A stretch of 64,000 bases of DNA from Pseudidiomarina sediminum DSM 21906 (GCF_000423165.1 NZ_AUHL01000006.1:124001-188000), one strand, 5' to 3'; numbered from the stretch's first letter, positions 1-8,428 are shown. A program made the numbers and translations. Notes: generated by a model from the sequence alone, not told the origin.

Positions 1-1146
1 GGACCGCTTCATCGAGATTTGAACACCCTCTGGATGATCTTCAAATTCCGTTAAAAAAGCATCCCAACAATCACTAAATGAATTGGTAGGATTCTTCACT
101 TCTGTGTTCTGGTGCTCCTTCGCATCTCTGACTATTTGACGGAAAATCCCGAGTCGTTTTTCATAGACTAACTTTTCATCATCAGTATGTGCGGTAAGCC
201 CCTCCACAAAGTCTTCGTAACTAAAGCTTTGGTGAAAGGTGACGAACCGAATGCGCCCTTCGCGAATGAGTTCTTGGTACTTTGCTTTTAGCTCATCTCG
301 GTTGGCCCAACTGAAATTTGGCTCTGCAGCTCGCACCGCGCGCTCAATGGTTGTGAACGTTTTCCCGGTGCCAGGTGGGCCGAATAGGATTTGATTGAGA
401 GGCTGAGATACTTGTGTGGTGCTGTTGTTGGTCATTGATATCTCCTCAACCAAGCTATCTTCAATAAACCAATAACTCGCCAATTTATCGGATATTTTAT
501 TTGGAATGCTGATGCCAGAACTTTGGGGGCTCCAGCTATAATTAATGCCGGTTTCTTGGGATAGTTGATTCAGCTGGTTCAAGATCTGTTGACCAGCTTC
601 AGGGGTGTTCCGTACGGCTACTGGTTTGAACTTTATATATTTTCTTGTTTTGGTTTCATCACCCCAATCTTTGTCTTCAAAAGACTCCTGAGTAACGATA
701 CCAGCTGCAATAATTCCCCTTGGTTCAACACCTACTTGCATGAGGTAAACACGATCTCCCACTTGTGGTTTGGTGCTATTGCAACTCCACTGTTGTTCGT
801 TCCCCAGTTCAACGCCTGAATTACCGCCAACGTGATATTTTTCGGGATTCCACGTGAGTAAATAACTGTTGCTACTGGCAAAGTATCTTTTTAATAATCG
901 CAAAGCAGATATGACCGTGTTGTTACCTTGCGCGCCGAACTCTTCAAATTCATGACCCGGTTCAAACTTTTGCACAAAGTTATCGACTTCTTCGCTTTGA
1001 GAGGACCACAAATCAAAACCTGCATGGTGTGCGGCTCTATTTACAGCTGAGACATACTGGCTAACCGTATTATTTGAATATGCCTCGCCATTGGATTTCC
1101 GCTCATTGCGGAGAAAGGTTTTGAATCCATTTGAGCTATAAGTCAT
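1..1146 (-). CDS. McrB-type AAA+ restriction GTPase with EVE-like domain (partial, C-terminus off window)
   Basis: The first 382 residues are visible and the gene runs off the left edge. Residues 1-93 form a helical region resembling a SAM-like/core-binding fold. Residues about 95-180 look like an EVE/PUA-like domain (LLTWNPEKY, then GDRVYLMQVGVEPRGIIAAG), which in related proteins reads modified bases. A Walker A motif, GPPGTGKT, lies at about 256-263, followed by TFHQSFSYEDFVEGL, the hallmark after Walker A in McrB. McrB proteins translocate on modified DNA and recruit a McrC nuclease, which would be expected downstream, outside the window. The ATG at 1146 follows AAGGGAATCAA, a good ribosome site, and overlaps the end of the upstream nuclease-like gene by 11 bases, implying translational coupling. 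In-frame ATGs at 1161 and 1164 are alternatives. Family assignment is firm; the modification recognised is unknown. Confidence 0.88.
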   Translation of the reverse strand, partial: MTYSSNGFKTFLRNERKSNGEAYSNNTVSQYVSAVNRAAHHAGFDLWSSQSEEVDNFVQKFEPGHEFEEFGAQGNNTVISALRLLKRYFASSNSYLLTWNPEKYHVGGNSGVELGNEQQWSCNSTKPQVGDRVYLMQVGVEPRGIIAAGIVTQESFEDKDWGDETKTRKYIKFKPVAVRNTPEAGQQILNQLNQLSQETGINYSWSPQSSGISIPNKISDKLASYWFIEDSLVEEISMTNNSTTQVSQPLNQILFGPPGTGKTFTTIERAVRAAEPNFSWANRDELKAKYQELIREGRIRFVTFHQSFSYEDFVEGLTAHTDDEKLVYEKRLGIFRQIVRDAKEHQNTEVKNPTNSFSDCWDAFLTEFEDHPEGVQISMKRS

Positions 1147-1690
1147 TTGATTCCCTTCCATCATGAGTTGTTACAGTCTTGCTAGCTGGCGCAATGAGCG
1201 ACCAATTATCTTCATATCTATCAAGTTCTTTGAGAGTTAGTATGGCTTGTTTTGAGTTGCCGCCGTTGGGGCGCCGGTAATTATGACGCTTAATAAAGGC
1301 AATAAAGCGTTCGACAGCCAGCTTCTGAATATCAGATTCACGGCAAATAAAATAGCGGGCATTCTCAATCTGACCATGGGGTAGATTAACCATGATCCAA
1401 AGCATATTCGGGTGGTCGAGTTGGAGTAATTCGCCAAAAGAGTATTTGCCGGTTGAATCAATACTGGTCTCAATCCAACGGTCAATTTGTGAGTGTACGA
1501 GGGTGTTAGCAGTGCTACATTTTACCTGAATCGGAAACGACGAAAGTGTTTTGCTATCGACCGCAGTCAAGTCAAAGCCCGGTACATTACCGGCATAGGG
1601 CGATGCATAATATCCAAGTGTGCCGAGTTTGGCCGCAACTAGGTTCTCGCCAATTTGTCCTATTAATTTGTTGTGTACGCCGCTACCCAT
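1136..1690 (-). CDS. PD-(D/E)XK-like nuclease-fold protein
   Basis: This 184-residue protein has the spacing of a PD-(D/E)XK core: a conserved Glu in IGENLVAAKL (about residue 15), then GFDL (Asp about 40) and QVKCS (Gln 55, Lys 57). The rest is unremarkable, with a basic RHNYRRPNGG stretch near the C-terminus. It lies directly upstream of, and overlaps by 11 bases, the McrB-type gene, so the two are probably made together. The ATG at 1690 was chosen because GCAGGGATTGTT precedes it; an upstream ATG at 1723 has GGAG touching the start codon with no spacer. It could be a structural nuclease relative without activity. No closer family is recognised. The nuclease role is inferred from the motif and the neighbour only. 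Confidence 0.7.
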   Translation of the reverse strand: MGSGVHNKLIGQIGENLVAAKLGTLGYYASPYAGNVPGFDLTAVDSKTLSSFPIQVKCSTANTLVHSQIDRWIETSIDSTGKYSFGELLQLDHPNMLWIMVNLPHGQIENARYFICRESDIQKLAVERFIAFIKRHNYRRPNGGNSKQAILTLKELDRYEDNWSLIAPASKTVTTHDGRESNDL

Positions 1691-1779
1691 AACAATCCCT
1701 GCGTTACTGAGAGTGCTTACCATCTCCGATCGCTAACATTAAATCAATAAAATAACGGTGATTTGGTACGTCGTGCAAA

Positions 1780-2568
1780 TCATCGATAACGTCGATACAC
1801 ATTTATTGTGCTGACGATTATTGAAGTAACTAGACAAAAAGCGCCCCATAGAGCCCAGTAATCGCTAAGGCGGAGCATCGGGTAAATCAGGAAGCCAGTG
1901 AGTAGGAGTGTAAAAACAGAAGTAGATATGCCAACTATATGCTTGTGACTTGGGGCGATTCCAACAGCGGTAAAAACAAAAGCCATTCCTAACACGACAT
2001 GCTCTGAAGTTACTAAGTAAAATCGGGTCCAAAAAGAGAAGTTTGAATAACCTTCAGAGGCGAGCCCGAAGCCTGTCACTAAAATCGCAAGACGACTTGC
2101 TAGATAGGCAATCACCACCGCTATTGGTAACATGATTATCCAACGGAGAACTGTCAACCACGCAATGTTCGGTCGCTTATTTTTGCTGTTGTCACTGGCC
2201 ACACGCGATTCGACTTCAGCGTCTTGCTCAAACTGCTTTAACCATTCCTCGTTTTGGCGAATTGATTCATCGTGAAGCCATTGGTTATATTCGTGCATGA
2301 CATTAACTGGCAGTTCTTCGTCGTCATACAACCCATCTTCTTCACGGACGAATAAGTAATTCTCGCGAACCATCTCCCAGGCTTCGTGCGCCTGAAAGCC
2401 CCCATTCATCAAGCTTTGCATTTCAGCCCACGTTTGCTCGACCGCATAATCAAGTGCATCTTCCAACTGGTTCGATGCACTCAGTTCGTTAAATCGTGTA
2501 GGTTGAAATTCTTGCCAGTGCTGGCGCGCCTTTTCTTTCCAAACCTTTGGCTCATAGCCGTAGCTCAT
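1780..2568 (-). CDS. Membrane protein of unknown function
   Basis: A 262-residue protein not recognised as a known family. Residues 1-125 are hydrophilic, acidic and rich in Trp and Glu. From about residue 135 there are four hydrophobic segments (around WIIMLPIAVVIAYLAS, HVVLGMAFVFTAVGI, STSVFTLLLTGFLIY and LWGAFCLVTSIIVSTI), so the C-terminal half is probably embedded in the inner membrane with a cytoplasmic N-terminal domain. The ATG is preceded by AAGGACGG. It is divergent from the XRE regulator gene, and the 2569-2642 gap contains a palindrome that could control both. Its position in the AT-rich block beside restriction-like genes suggests accessory status. Confidence 0.75.
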   Translation of the reverse strand: MSYGYEPKVWKEKARQHWQEFQPTRFNELSASNQLEDALDYAVEQTWAEMQSLMNGGFQAHEAWEMVRENYLFVREEDGLYDDEELPVNVMHEYNQWLHDESIRQNEEWLKQFEQDAEVESRVASDNSKNKRPNIAWLTVLRWIIMLPIAVVIAYLASRLAILVTGFGLASEGYSNFSFWTRFYLVTSEHVVLGMAFVFTAVGIAPSHKHIVGISTSVFTLLLTGFLIYPMLRLSDYWALWGAFCLVTSIIVSTINVYRRYR

Positions 2569-2596
2569 AACTTATCCGTCCTTGCTTAACATTGTT

Positions 2597-2615
2597 TGTA
2601 CCTGAATTGGGTACA
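2597..2615. promoter_or_regulatory. Candidate XRE operator (palindrome)
   Basis: Arms TGTACC (2597-2602) and GGTACA (2610-2615) form a perfect 6-base inverted repeat separated by 7 bases. The left half, TTGTACCT, recurs 27 bases downstream at 2623-2630. The site sits between the divergent membrane-protein gene and the small XRE gene, as expected for an autoregulatory operator. Confidence 0.5.
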
Positions 2616-2642
2616 TGGTCACTTGTACCTAAGAATGGGACA

Positions 2643-2876
2643 ATGCACAAGACACTTCATAGCCCACAACATCAGCGCTTAGTTGCCTGGCTCAAAAAAG
2701 CTAGATGCGACCAAGGACTAACTATGCGCGATCTAGCAGCGAAGCTGGGAGTCCCTCACTCCTTTGTGGGCAAGGTCGAGCAGTGCGAGCGACGACTTGA
2801 TGTAATTGAGTTTGTTACGTACTGTGAGGCATTAGGAGTTAATCCAATCGACGGGATCAACCAATTGATGAAGTAG
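2643..2876 (+). CDS. Small XRE-family helix-turn-helix regulator
   Basis: A 77-residue protein that is almost entirely one Cro/C1-type helix-turn-helix domain: the stretch LTMRDLAAKLGVPHSFVGKV carries the helix-turn-helix, followed by the typical VEQCERRLDVIEFVTYCEAL continuation. Small stand-alone XRE proteins near restriction genes often act as controller proteins, so it may regulate the neighbouring divergent gene and itself. The ATG at 2643 is preferred because it begins just before the domain. A TTG start at 2592 would add 17 residues translated from the palindrome, which is unlikely. The DUF2971 gene follows 14 bases downstream on the same strand, so the two are probably co-transcribed. 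Confidence 0.8.
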   Translation: MHKTLHSPQHQRLVAWLKKARCDQGLTMRDLAAKLGVPHSFVGKVEQCERRLDVIEFVTYCEALGVNPIDGINQLMK

Positions 2877-2890
2877 GGCCTAAGGGCCAC

Positions 2891-3946
2891 GTGAGAGTGC
2901 GTGACATGGGAAAAATCCTCTATAAATACCTTGGTTTAGATGGGCGTAATCCCAGAACAACCTTTCTGAATGATGGCTTGTTCAGAATCACACAACCCCG
3001 CTTTTTGAACGATAAGCATAGTGAATCCCGACTAAAACCCTACTTTAACGAGTTCTCTCCCGCTGACTTAGATTGGGCTCGGCGTCAACATGCGAAATTT
3101 CAGGTACTTGCTGGTTATGTACCCAGCGATGAAGATTTAATTAGATTTCACCTCGAGCCCATGTCAAAGCGTTATATTGATGCTTTTCCTCACATGTTAT
3201 CGATGCTTGATGAGCAGGTTAATTTCGATTCGGTTGATGACTATGATTACCACGAGCACGAAAAACTTGTTGAGAAGGTGAATGATCTTCTGGTTAATAC
3301 TCTAAGCTGTTTTATCGGAGTGTTATCTCTGACGGCGGAAGACAGCAATAGAGAGATGTGGGGGAGATACGGTGCTGAGGGACGCGGGATAGTCGTTGGT
3401 TTCGATCGTGATTCTGATTTTTTTAAACAATACCCTGCAAAACCTGTGAGCTATGATCCCACCGAGCGAGGCTCAATCACGTATTACAAGGGGACTATTC
3501 GAGTTTTAGGATATCCGGCAAAGGATTTTTCGTCATTGTTTGGCGGGCCAACGGGATCTTTTTTCAAAGATTATCGCCCGTTTGAAACGCTCTTTAAGGG
3601 GCTTTTTCTCGCAAAAGAAGAGTATTGGAGCTACGAGGAAGAAACACGATTAGTCATACCTCTTTTCGAATCAGATGTGCAATCTGGCGACGATATTGAC
3701 TTTGAGATCCCGAAGGAAATTTTAGAGCAAGCAGGGGCGGGATTAGCTCAGCATCATAAAGAAGTGTGTTTGAAGAAGATTCCTTTTGAGACGATACAAT
3801 CGTTGACGCTTGGCTATGAGATGACCCAGGCGGAAAAGCAAGCGGTGAAAGATAAGGTGGAATCGACTGTGGCACTTCGTCACATCGAGCTTTTTGAAAC
3901 CAAGGTAGATATTTATGGGCAGATCAAGAAAAGCCCCGTGAATTAA
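2891..3946 (+). CDS. DUF2971 family protein
   Basis: A 351-residue soluble protein. The N-terminus, ILYKYLGLDGRNPRTTFLND, and the central CFIGVLSLTAEDSNREMWGR with YGAEGRGIVVGFD match the DUF2971 pattern, in which a short hydrophobic strand precedes a Met-Trp and then a Gly-X-Val-X-Gly-Phe loop. LAKEEYWSYEEETRLVIPL near residue 245 is the second conserved block. DUF2971 proteins have no settled biochemical function; several occur in phage-defence neighbourhoods. The reading frame opens with GTG at 2891, and ATG at 2906 (MGKILYKYLG) is an equally good or better start. It probably shares a transcript with the XRE gene. Confidence 0.85.
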   Translation: MRVRDMGKILYKYLGLDGRNPRTTFLNDGLFRITQPRFLNDKHSESRLKPYFNEFSPADLDWARRQHAKFQVLAGYVPSDEDLIRFHLEPMSKRYIDAFPHMLSMLDEQVNFDSVDDYDYHEHEKLVEKVNDLLVNTLSCFIGVLSLTAEDSNREMWGRYGAEGRGIVVGFDRDSDFFKQYPAKPVSYDPTERGSITYYKGTIRVLGYPAKDFSSLFGGPTGSFFKDYRPFETLFKGLFLAKEEYWSYEEETRLVIPLFESDVQSGDDIDFEIPKEILEQAGAGLAQHHKEVCLKKIPFETIQSLTLGYEMTQAEKQAVKDKVESTVALRHIELFETKVDIYGQIKKSPVN

Positions 3947-4104
3947 ATGCGGAACACTTCATTGTGGTGACAAAAGTGGTGACGTAACCATCAATTTAAC
4001 CATGATTAACTATTTATATCATATGCATACACTCATAAAATACATTCAGATCCAAAACATCGAATAGATTTCTGGGTAGAAAGTTGCCCGCCCAAGAATG
4101 TCCC

Positions 4105-4136
4105 AAAAGCCCTGCAATTACAGGGCTTTTTGTTTT
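4105..4136. terminator. Bidirectional intrinsic terminator
   Basis: A perfect 10-base stem, AAAAGCCCTG / CAGGGCTTTT, with a 6-base loop and a T-rich tail lies between the end of the DUF2971 gene and the end of the convergent acetyltransferase gene. The A run on the left arm makes it work in both directions. It coincides with the shift from AT-rich accessory to ordinary sequence. Confidence 0.85.
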
Positions 4137-4144
4137 CTCTATGT

Positions 4145-5020
4145 TTAACCAATCTCGAACGAGGTCACGCCAAAGGTCTTGGACAGGGGCAACTCGGGAG
4201 CATTGCCGGTATACATGCGTGCGGTTTCGAAACAGGGGGTCATATCAAAGCGCTTAACTAGCTCCATGCCCGCTTTATTCACGTTCGGCACATCAATGAA
4301 GATGGCAGCATCGTCTTTCACCAAAGCGATTAAATGCAAAAATAGTCGCTCCGCCAATTCTGGCGTCTCCGCAAACAATGGCGCGATCTTGTAACCGTCT
4401 TGGGTGGGTCGTATCACCCCATAACCGGACAATACGCCATCGTGTAGTACGCCCAGCGCGTGACTATCTTTTTGGGTGATCCATTGCTGTGTAAATTCGC
4501 TGCGTATGGCAGGGAAAAAGGCGCGATCATAGGCGTCGAGGGTAGGGAAAGGGATCTCAGCTAGAGGTACGAGGTCAATGGTTTCTGCTGAGGTTAATGC
4601 CTTATTGGCATGTGCAAAGTCTGAGGTATTTCCAGCAAATCGAATATTGCCATAGGCCAGCTCAAACCCTGATTTTTTATAGTTTTCTTGTTGCTCAACG
4701 ACCCCGTCCAGTCCAATGTTGCAGGCATCAAGATAGCGCAATCCAGCCTGCCACATTTGCATGCCATAACCTTGCCCTCGGTAGGTGGGTTTCACAATAT
4801 AAAAGCCCAGAAAACCAAAAGAATCATCGTATTTTATGACCGAGATACAGGCGATTGGCTCGTCGCCTAGATAGCCCATTAAAAATCCATTTGGGTCGGC
4901 TTTGTAGTAACTGTCGGCATCGTGGAATCCGGGGCTCCAGCCTTCCTGTGCGGCCCACGCTATGGCAAGATCCAGCTCGGATCGCGTCATGGTTTTAATC
5001 CTGAACGCCTTGTCGGTCAT
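4145..5020 (-). CDS. GNAT family N-acetyltransferase (two-domain)
   Basis: A 291-residue protein whose first half is a GNAT domain: the acetyl-CoA pyrophosphate-binding motif A is visible as YRGQGYGMQMWQ near residue 80, preceded by the beta-4 strand FLGFYIVKPT. The second half (from about 150) resembles the C-terminal second GNAT-like domain (VLHDGVLSGYGVIRPTQDGY) found in similar two-domain acetyltransferases. The acceptor is unknown. The gene stands alone, with the start ATG preceded by AAGGATAGCAA. It converges on the DUF2971 gene across a shared terminator. Confidence 0.88.
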   Translation of the reverse strand: MTDKAFRIKTMTRSELDLAIAWAAQEGWSPGFHDADSYYKADPNGFLMGYLGDEPIACISVIKYDDSFGFLGFYIVKPTYRGQGYGMQMWQAGLRYLDACNIGLDGVVEQQENYKKSGFELAYGNIRFAGNTSDFAHANKALTSAETIDLVPLAEIPFPTLDAYDRAFFPAIRSEFTQQWITQKDSHALGVLHDGVLSGYGVIRPTQDGYKIAPLFAETPELAERLFLHLIALVKDDAAIFIDVPNVNKAGMELVKRFDMTPCFETARMYTGNAPELPLSKTFGVTSFEIG

Positions 5021-5213
5021 TTGCTATCCTTATCGTCTTAGCTATCGGTTTGCGGTTTTGTTTGTGAACCTCATGTTAGTATAGATTCTTCTTTTTTGGC
5101 GAGAAATTGATACGAGCGATGAAGCTTTTGCAGCGTAAAGTAGAGCGAAACAGGGTCGACCTCAAAAGCAAACGCGGCAAGACACACCAGCAAACCAGGA
5201 GCTCTCAAAAAGC

Positions 5214-5510
5214 ATGCGTAAATCCGATAAGAAAATCGACAATGAAATTATCAGACGGCTGACCAAAGTTTGCGAAACCATGAAGGCGCGCTTATCCGGT
5301 TTTGTTTGGCTCACCCACGAGGTGAATTACCAGCGTTTTCCAGAGAGCTTGCTGGTGACGCTGGTGTTCGATGACCAAATCTCTGAGTCGATCTTACTTG
5401 AAGAGTTCGCCCTTATGCTTCCCGCCGTGCAAAATGCACTGCACCCTATTCTAAACAGAGACTTACCTGCGAAGCAGATTCAGGCGCGACGTGAACATAC
5501 CCTGCACTAA
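5214..5510 (+). CDS. Conserved hypothetical protein
   Basis: A 98-residue protein with no recognised domain. It has a basic N-terminus (MRKSDKKIDNEI) and a predicted alpha/beta core, and lacks a signal peptide or membrane segment. Similar short proteins are found in marine gammaproteobacteria as hypothetical proteins; that recollection is weak. The ATG follows a purine-rich AGGAGCTCTCAAAAAGC, where AGGAG supports this start. It converges on the methyltransferase-HNH gene. Confidence 0.65.
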   Translation: MRKSDKKIDNEIIRRLTKVCETMKARLSGFVWLTHEVNYQRFPESLLVTLVFDDQISESILLEEFALMLPAVQNALHPILNRDLPAKQIQARREHTLH

Positions 5511-5546
5511 TAAAGCTTTCACGCCCGGCTAATGAGAGTGCTTAAA

Positions 5547-7229
5547 TCACCAATCCCGCAGTTGCTGCACTTGCTTGATGCGGTCGCGTTGACAGGTGAG
5601 GGCTTCGAACACATCGTCGAAGCTTTGGTTGTCGGGTGCGAGGTTGGGTAGGGCGAAGTTGGCTTGGGTGAAAAACTCCCGGGCGTTATGGCTCCATCCG
5701 CGTTGCCACCAGTCCAGAATGAGCTCGCGTGATTCGAGTAAACGATGGCGGGTAGGAAGCTTATCTGATTTGGCCGCGTTTACGCTGGTTTTCGTTGGCA
5801 GCAGGTTCCACAAGTCATTGTTAGGCCAGCGGGCGAAAGGAAAGGCATGGTCAATGGCGTACGCTTGGCTGCGAATAGAGTCCCCAGACCAGCAGCAATC
5901 AACGCCGGCGTTTTGCATCAGTTCTTGTACACGATTCCGCACGCGTTGCGTGCTACGCTCAGGGTTTTCCCAATTTAAGGCATTGCGATAGTCGAGCGTG
6001 GTATAGGCCCGCGGATGCTCGCGGTTATAGCCTTCCATCAGCGTCACCCACTCGTTAATCAACGCCGGTTCAATCCAGACACTGAAGTGTGTCAGTGCGT
6101 CCCAAATCGCACGCGGCACATGAAAGTTACCGAGTGATGCCAAAAACGCATGATCAAGCACCAAACCGGTTTTTGGAGCCTGGGTGCGGCCAAGTTCAAC
6201 GTCAAAGACGCCTTGTGCACTGCCGGGCAGTGTGATGTATTTCACCGGCATGTTGCGAATGGTACTGGCAATGTCTTTGAGCGTGCGATACACACTTCGC
6301 CCTTCGTCGGCGTCGGTAATCAGACGGCCAATATAAAAGTCATTGGCGCTAAACTGTTGCAGCGTCTGCCAGCCGGAGGCCTTCACGAAGCCTAGCCCAC
6401 GACTGTTCGCTTGCTGCAAATTGTAGGTGTCGAGCAGCGGTTTATAAAGCTTCAACCAATACAGCGCCACTAAACCCATCGGCAAGGTCACATGGTTTTG
6501 TGTGCGTGTTAACACGGCCCCGGGATGGCCCTCAGCAATACGCAATAACGTACGCAGTAGTGCGACTTTATAGGTCGATGACTTATTGTCGTTAATGACG
6601 ATATTGCGCAGCAATGGAAAGGCACCAGTGCCGTCGTCAGGTAGGGTGAGCAGCACGGTTTGCCAGTGCACGTCTTGGCGCTTCAGTTCATCGGTGCGTG
6701 GTTCAAGCAGCTTGTAGCTCAAGCCTTGTTGTTGAGCTAACTGCGCCAGTTCATCGGCAGATACCGGATGCATGGTGCGCGCATCAGGGCTCTCACCGTG
6801 GCGCAGCGATACCACCATTTTGCCATTGGGTTTTAAGAGTGAACTGAGCTTGCGAAAACTCCGCTGACGCGCTGACGGAGCAATATGCATCCACACGGCA
6901 CTTAACAGGATCACATCAAACTTGGTGTTGAGCCCTTGCACGTGACGCAGCTCGGGCAAGCTGTCGTTCAACCAATGCACGTTTGGGCTGGCGTGATAGC
7001 GCTGGGCCTGTTCACGAATGCCATCGGCGGGCTCGACGGCGTACACCGTCAGCCCTTTACTTGCCATAAAGCGCGCGTCTCGCCCTGAACCGGCACCCAC
7101 ATCTAACGCAAGACCTTCGCTAGGCAGCGCATCGATCCAGTCGCGATGCACATGTTCGGCATCGAGACTGTCGTATTGTGCTGCCAGCGCTTCTGCGTGG
7201 CGCGTGTAGAAGTGAATGGTGTCGTCCAT
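5547..7229 (-). CDS. Class I SAM-dependent methyltransferase fused to an HNH nuclease domain
   Basis: A 560-residue fusion. Residues about 30-190 are a Rossmann methyltransferase with motif I ALDVGAGSGRDARF near 42-55 and acidic EPAD after strand 2. From about 207 a linker domain begins with INDNKSSTYKVALLRTLLRI, a pattern I associate with HNH-containing proteins. The C-terminal region 445-492 carries an HNH signature: Cys-Trp-Ser-Gly, then AIDHAFPFARWPNNDLWNLL and NAAKSDKLP, giving metal- and DNA-binding His 461, Asn 475 and Asn 484. The substrate is unknown; DNA or RNA modification linked to cleavage is possible. The second Cys pair seen in zinc-bound HNH domains is not obvious. It is monocistronic. 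Confidence 0.85.
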   Translation of the reverse strand: MDDTIHFYTRHAEALAAQYDSLDAEHVHRDWIDALPSEGLALDVGAGSGRDARFMASKGLTVYAVEPADGIREQAQRYHASPNVHWLNDSLPELRHVQGLNTKFDVILLSAVWMHIAPSARQRSFRKLSSLLKPNGKMVVSLRHGESPDARTMHPVSADELAQLAQQQGLSYKLLEPRTDELKRQDVHWQTVLLTLPDDGTGAFPLLRNIVINDNKSSTYKVALLRTLLRIAEGHPGAVLTRTQNHVTLPMGLVALYWLKLYKPLLDTYNLQQANSRGLGFVKASGWQTLQQFSANDFYIGRLITDADEGRSVYRTLKDIASTIRNMPVKYITLPGSAQGVFDVELGRTQAPKTGLVLDHAFLASLGNFHVPRAIWDALTHFSVWIEPALINEWVTLMEGYNREHPRAYTTLDYRNALNWENPERSTQRVRNRVQELMQNAGVDCCWSGDSIRSQAYAIDHAFPFARWPNNDLWNLLPTKTSVNAAKSDKLPTRHRLLESRELILDWWQRGWSHNAREFFTQANFALPNLAPDNQSFDDVFEALTCQRDRIKQVQQLRDW

Positions 7230-7303
7230 AATTTTCAGCGTATTGCCAACCTAAGTATAAGAATACGCCTACTATAATGAACTTTTCACCAAGAAGGAAA
7301 GGC

Positions 7304-8428
7304 CTACAACCGCCCACCTTCGAGCCAGGTCTGCACGCGCTCAACCTCGGCTTGTGCGGCTTGCTCGTCCTGCGCGGGGGCAAGGTAGACGTCGGGGATG
7401 ACCCCGAGAACATCGACCGGCATGTCTGGCAAGCGGCGACTGCGCGAGGTGGCGTAGTACAAGGTCAGCTGCTTTGAAGGCAGCGCGTAGGGGCGCAGGT
7501 TCGAGTAGTCGAGGGCGCCATAGGTGCGTTGTCCGACAACCTTTACGCTGAAACTCTGCTGGGCGGTCAGTAAGAATTGCTCACAAGAGCTGGCACAATG
7601 TTTGTTGGTAAGTACTGCCACTTTGCTGGGCCGTTTTGGCTCAAGGGCTTCGACGGTTTTAAAGGTCGCAGCTTGCTCCTCAAGCGCGATGTAACTGCCG
7701 GTTTCTGCGGTACGCATCACGGCCAGCACAGGGTCAATATTGTCGGTGCAGGCGCTATCGCCCGGCATGAACAGGGCACATACGCTGGCTTGTGCGTCAA
7801 TAGTTACTGGCGTGACCAACCACTCCATACCAATCTCGAGCCAGCCGTCGGCCATGAACCACGGCAATAACTGGGCATAAGTGCTATCGGAGCCACCGCC
7901 ATTGTTGCGTACGTCGATAATCCAATTGGGGTGGTTCGCCAGTTGCGCGTGATGTTGCTGAAGTAACGCGGCAAGTGGCTTGGTATACGCCGCACCAAAA
8001 CTGGGTACCGTCAGCAACAGGGTTTGGTCGCTAAGCATGCGAAGCGATGGTGCGCGGGTATCTACTTTCGGTGGTTGTGGTGCATCAGTCGTTTCTGTTG
8101 TTTCGGCTGCGGGTTCAACCTTCTTGGCCGGGGCCGTAACGATCACCTCAAGATGCCCCGAACGCCAGCTGCGCAGATAATTTTGAATAACCTTGCGGCA
8201 CTGCTTCACATCGGTGACCTGGTTCGCTTGCGCGAGGGCTTCGGCAAAGGCTGCGTCAAAATGGGCTTGGCCTTTTTGCGCGAGATGGTCGTTAGCACCG
8301 GTATCATTGGTGAGGAGAAAGTCGGGGAGGAACTCTAGGTCCTGCACGCAGGCGTTGCGGGCATCAGCCTGTGCTGCTGCACTCAATCCCATACTGAGCA
8401 AAAGCAGTAGCGTCGCGGTGAATTTCAT
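7304..8428 (-). CDS. Exported S41 (C-terminal-processing-like) peptidase
   Basis: A 374-residue protein with a signal peptide (hydrophobic LLLLLSMGLSAAAQADA). Residues about 130-360 form a tail-specific-protease fold: LLLTVPSFG, WIIDVRNNGGGSDSTYAQLL (the strand and oxyanion loop), then KVAVLTNKHCASSCEQFLL, which contains the nucleophilic Ser, and GQRTYGALDYSN. No PDZ domain is evident, and residues 30-100 are a short alpha-helical domain. It probably acts in the periplasm. The catalytic Lys is not certain from sequence alone. GGACGATGT precedes the ATG. The rlmA gene ends 28 bases upstream, so a shared transcript is possible. Confidence 0.88.
   Translation of the reverse strand: MKFTATLLLLLSMGLSAAAQADARNACVQDLEFLPDFLLTNDTGANDHLAQKGQAHFDAAFAEALAQANQVTDVKQCRKVIQNYLRSWRSGHLEVIVTAPAKKVEPAAETTETTDAPQPPKVDTRAPSLRMLSDQTLLLTVPSFGAAYTKPLAALLQQHHAQLANHPNWIIDVRNNGGGSDSTYAQLLPWFMADGWLEIGMEWLVTPVTIDAQASVCALFMPGDSACTDNIDPVLAVMRTAETGSYIALEEQAATFKTVEALEPKRPSKVAVLTNKHCASSCEQFLLTAQQSFSVKVVGQRTYGALDYSNLRPYALPSKQLTLYYATSRSRRLPDMPVDVLGVIPDVYLAPAQDEQAAQAEVERVQTWLEGGRL

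Noticed and set aside
565-819. Open frame on the plus strand with a hydrophobic stretch
   Set aside because: It lies inside the minus-strand McrB-type gene, which has clear domain signatures; the plus frame has no homologous motif or ribosome site.
3964-3983. Direct repeat GTGGTGAC as an attachment-site core
   Set aside because: Only one closely spaced pair, with no integrase or tRNA gene at this place; kept only as a supporting note for the island edge.
5119-5213. Short basic frame upstream of the 98-residue hypothetical gene
   Set aside because: Unusual composition, no ribosome site, and it overlaps the well-supported start at 5214 in another frame.
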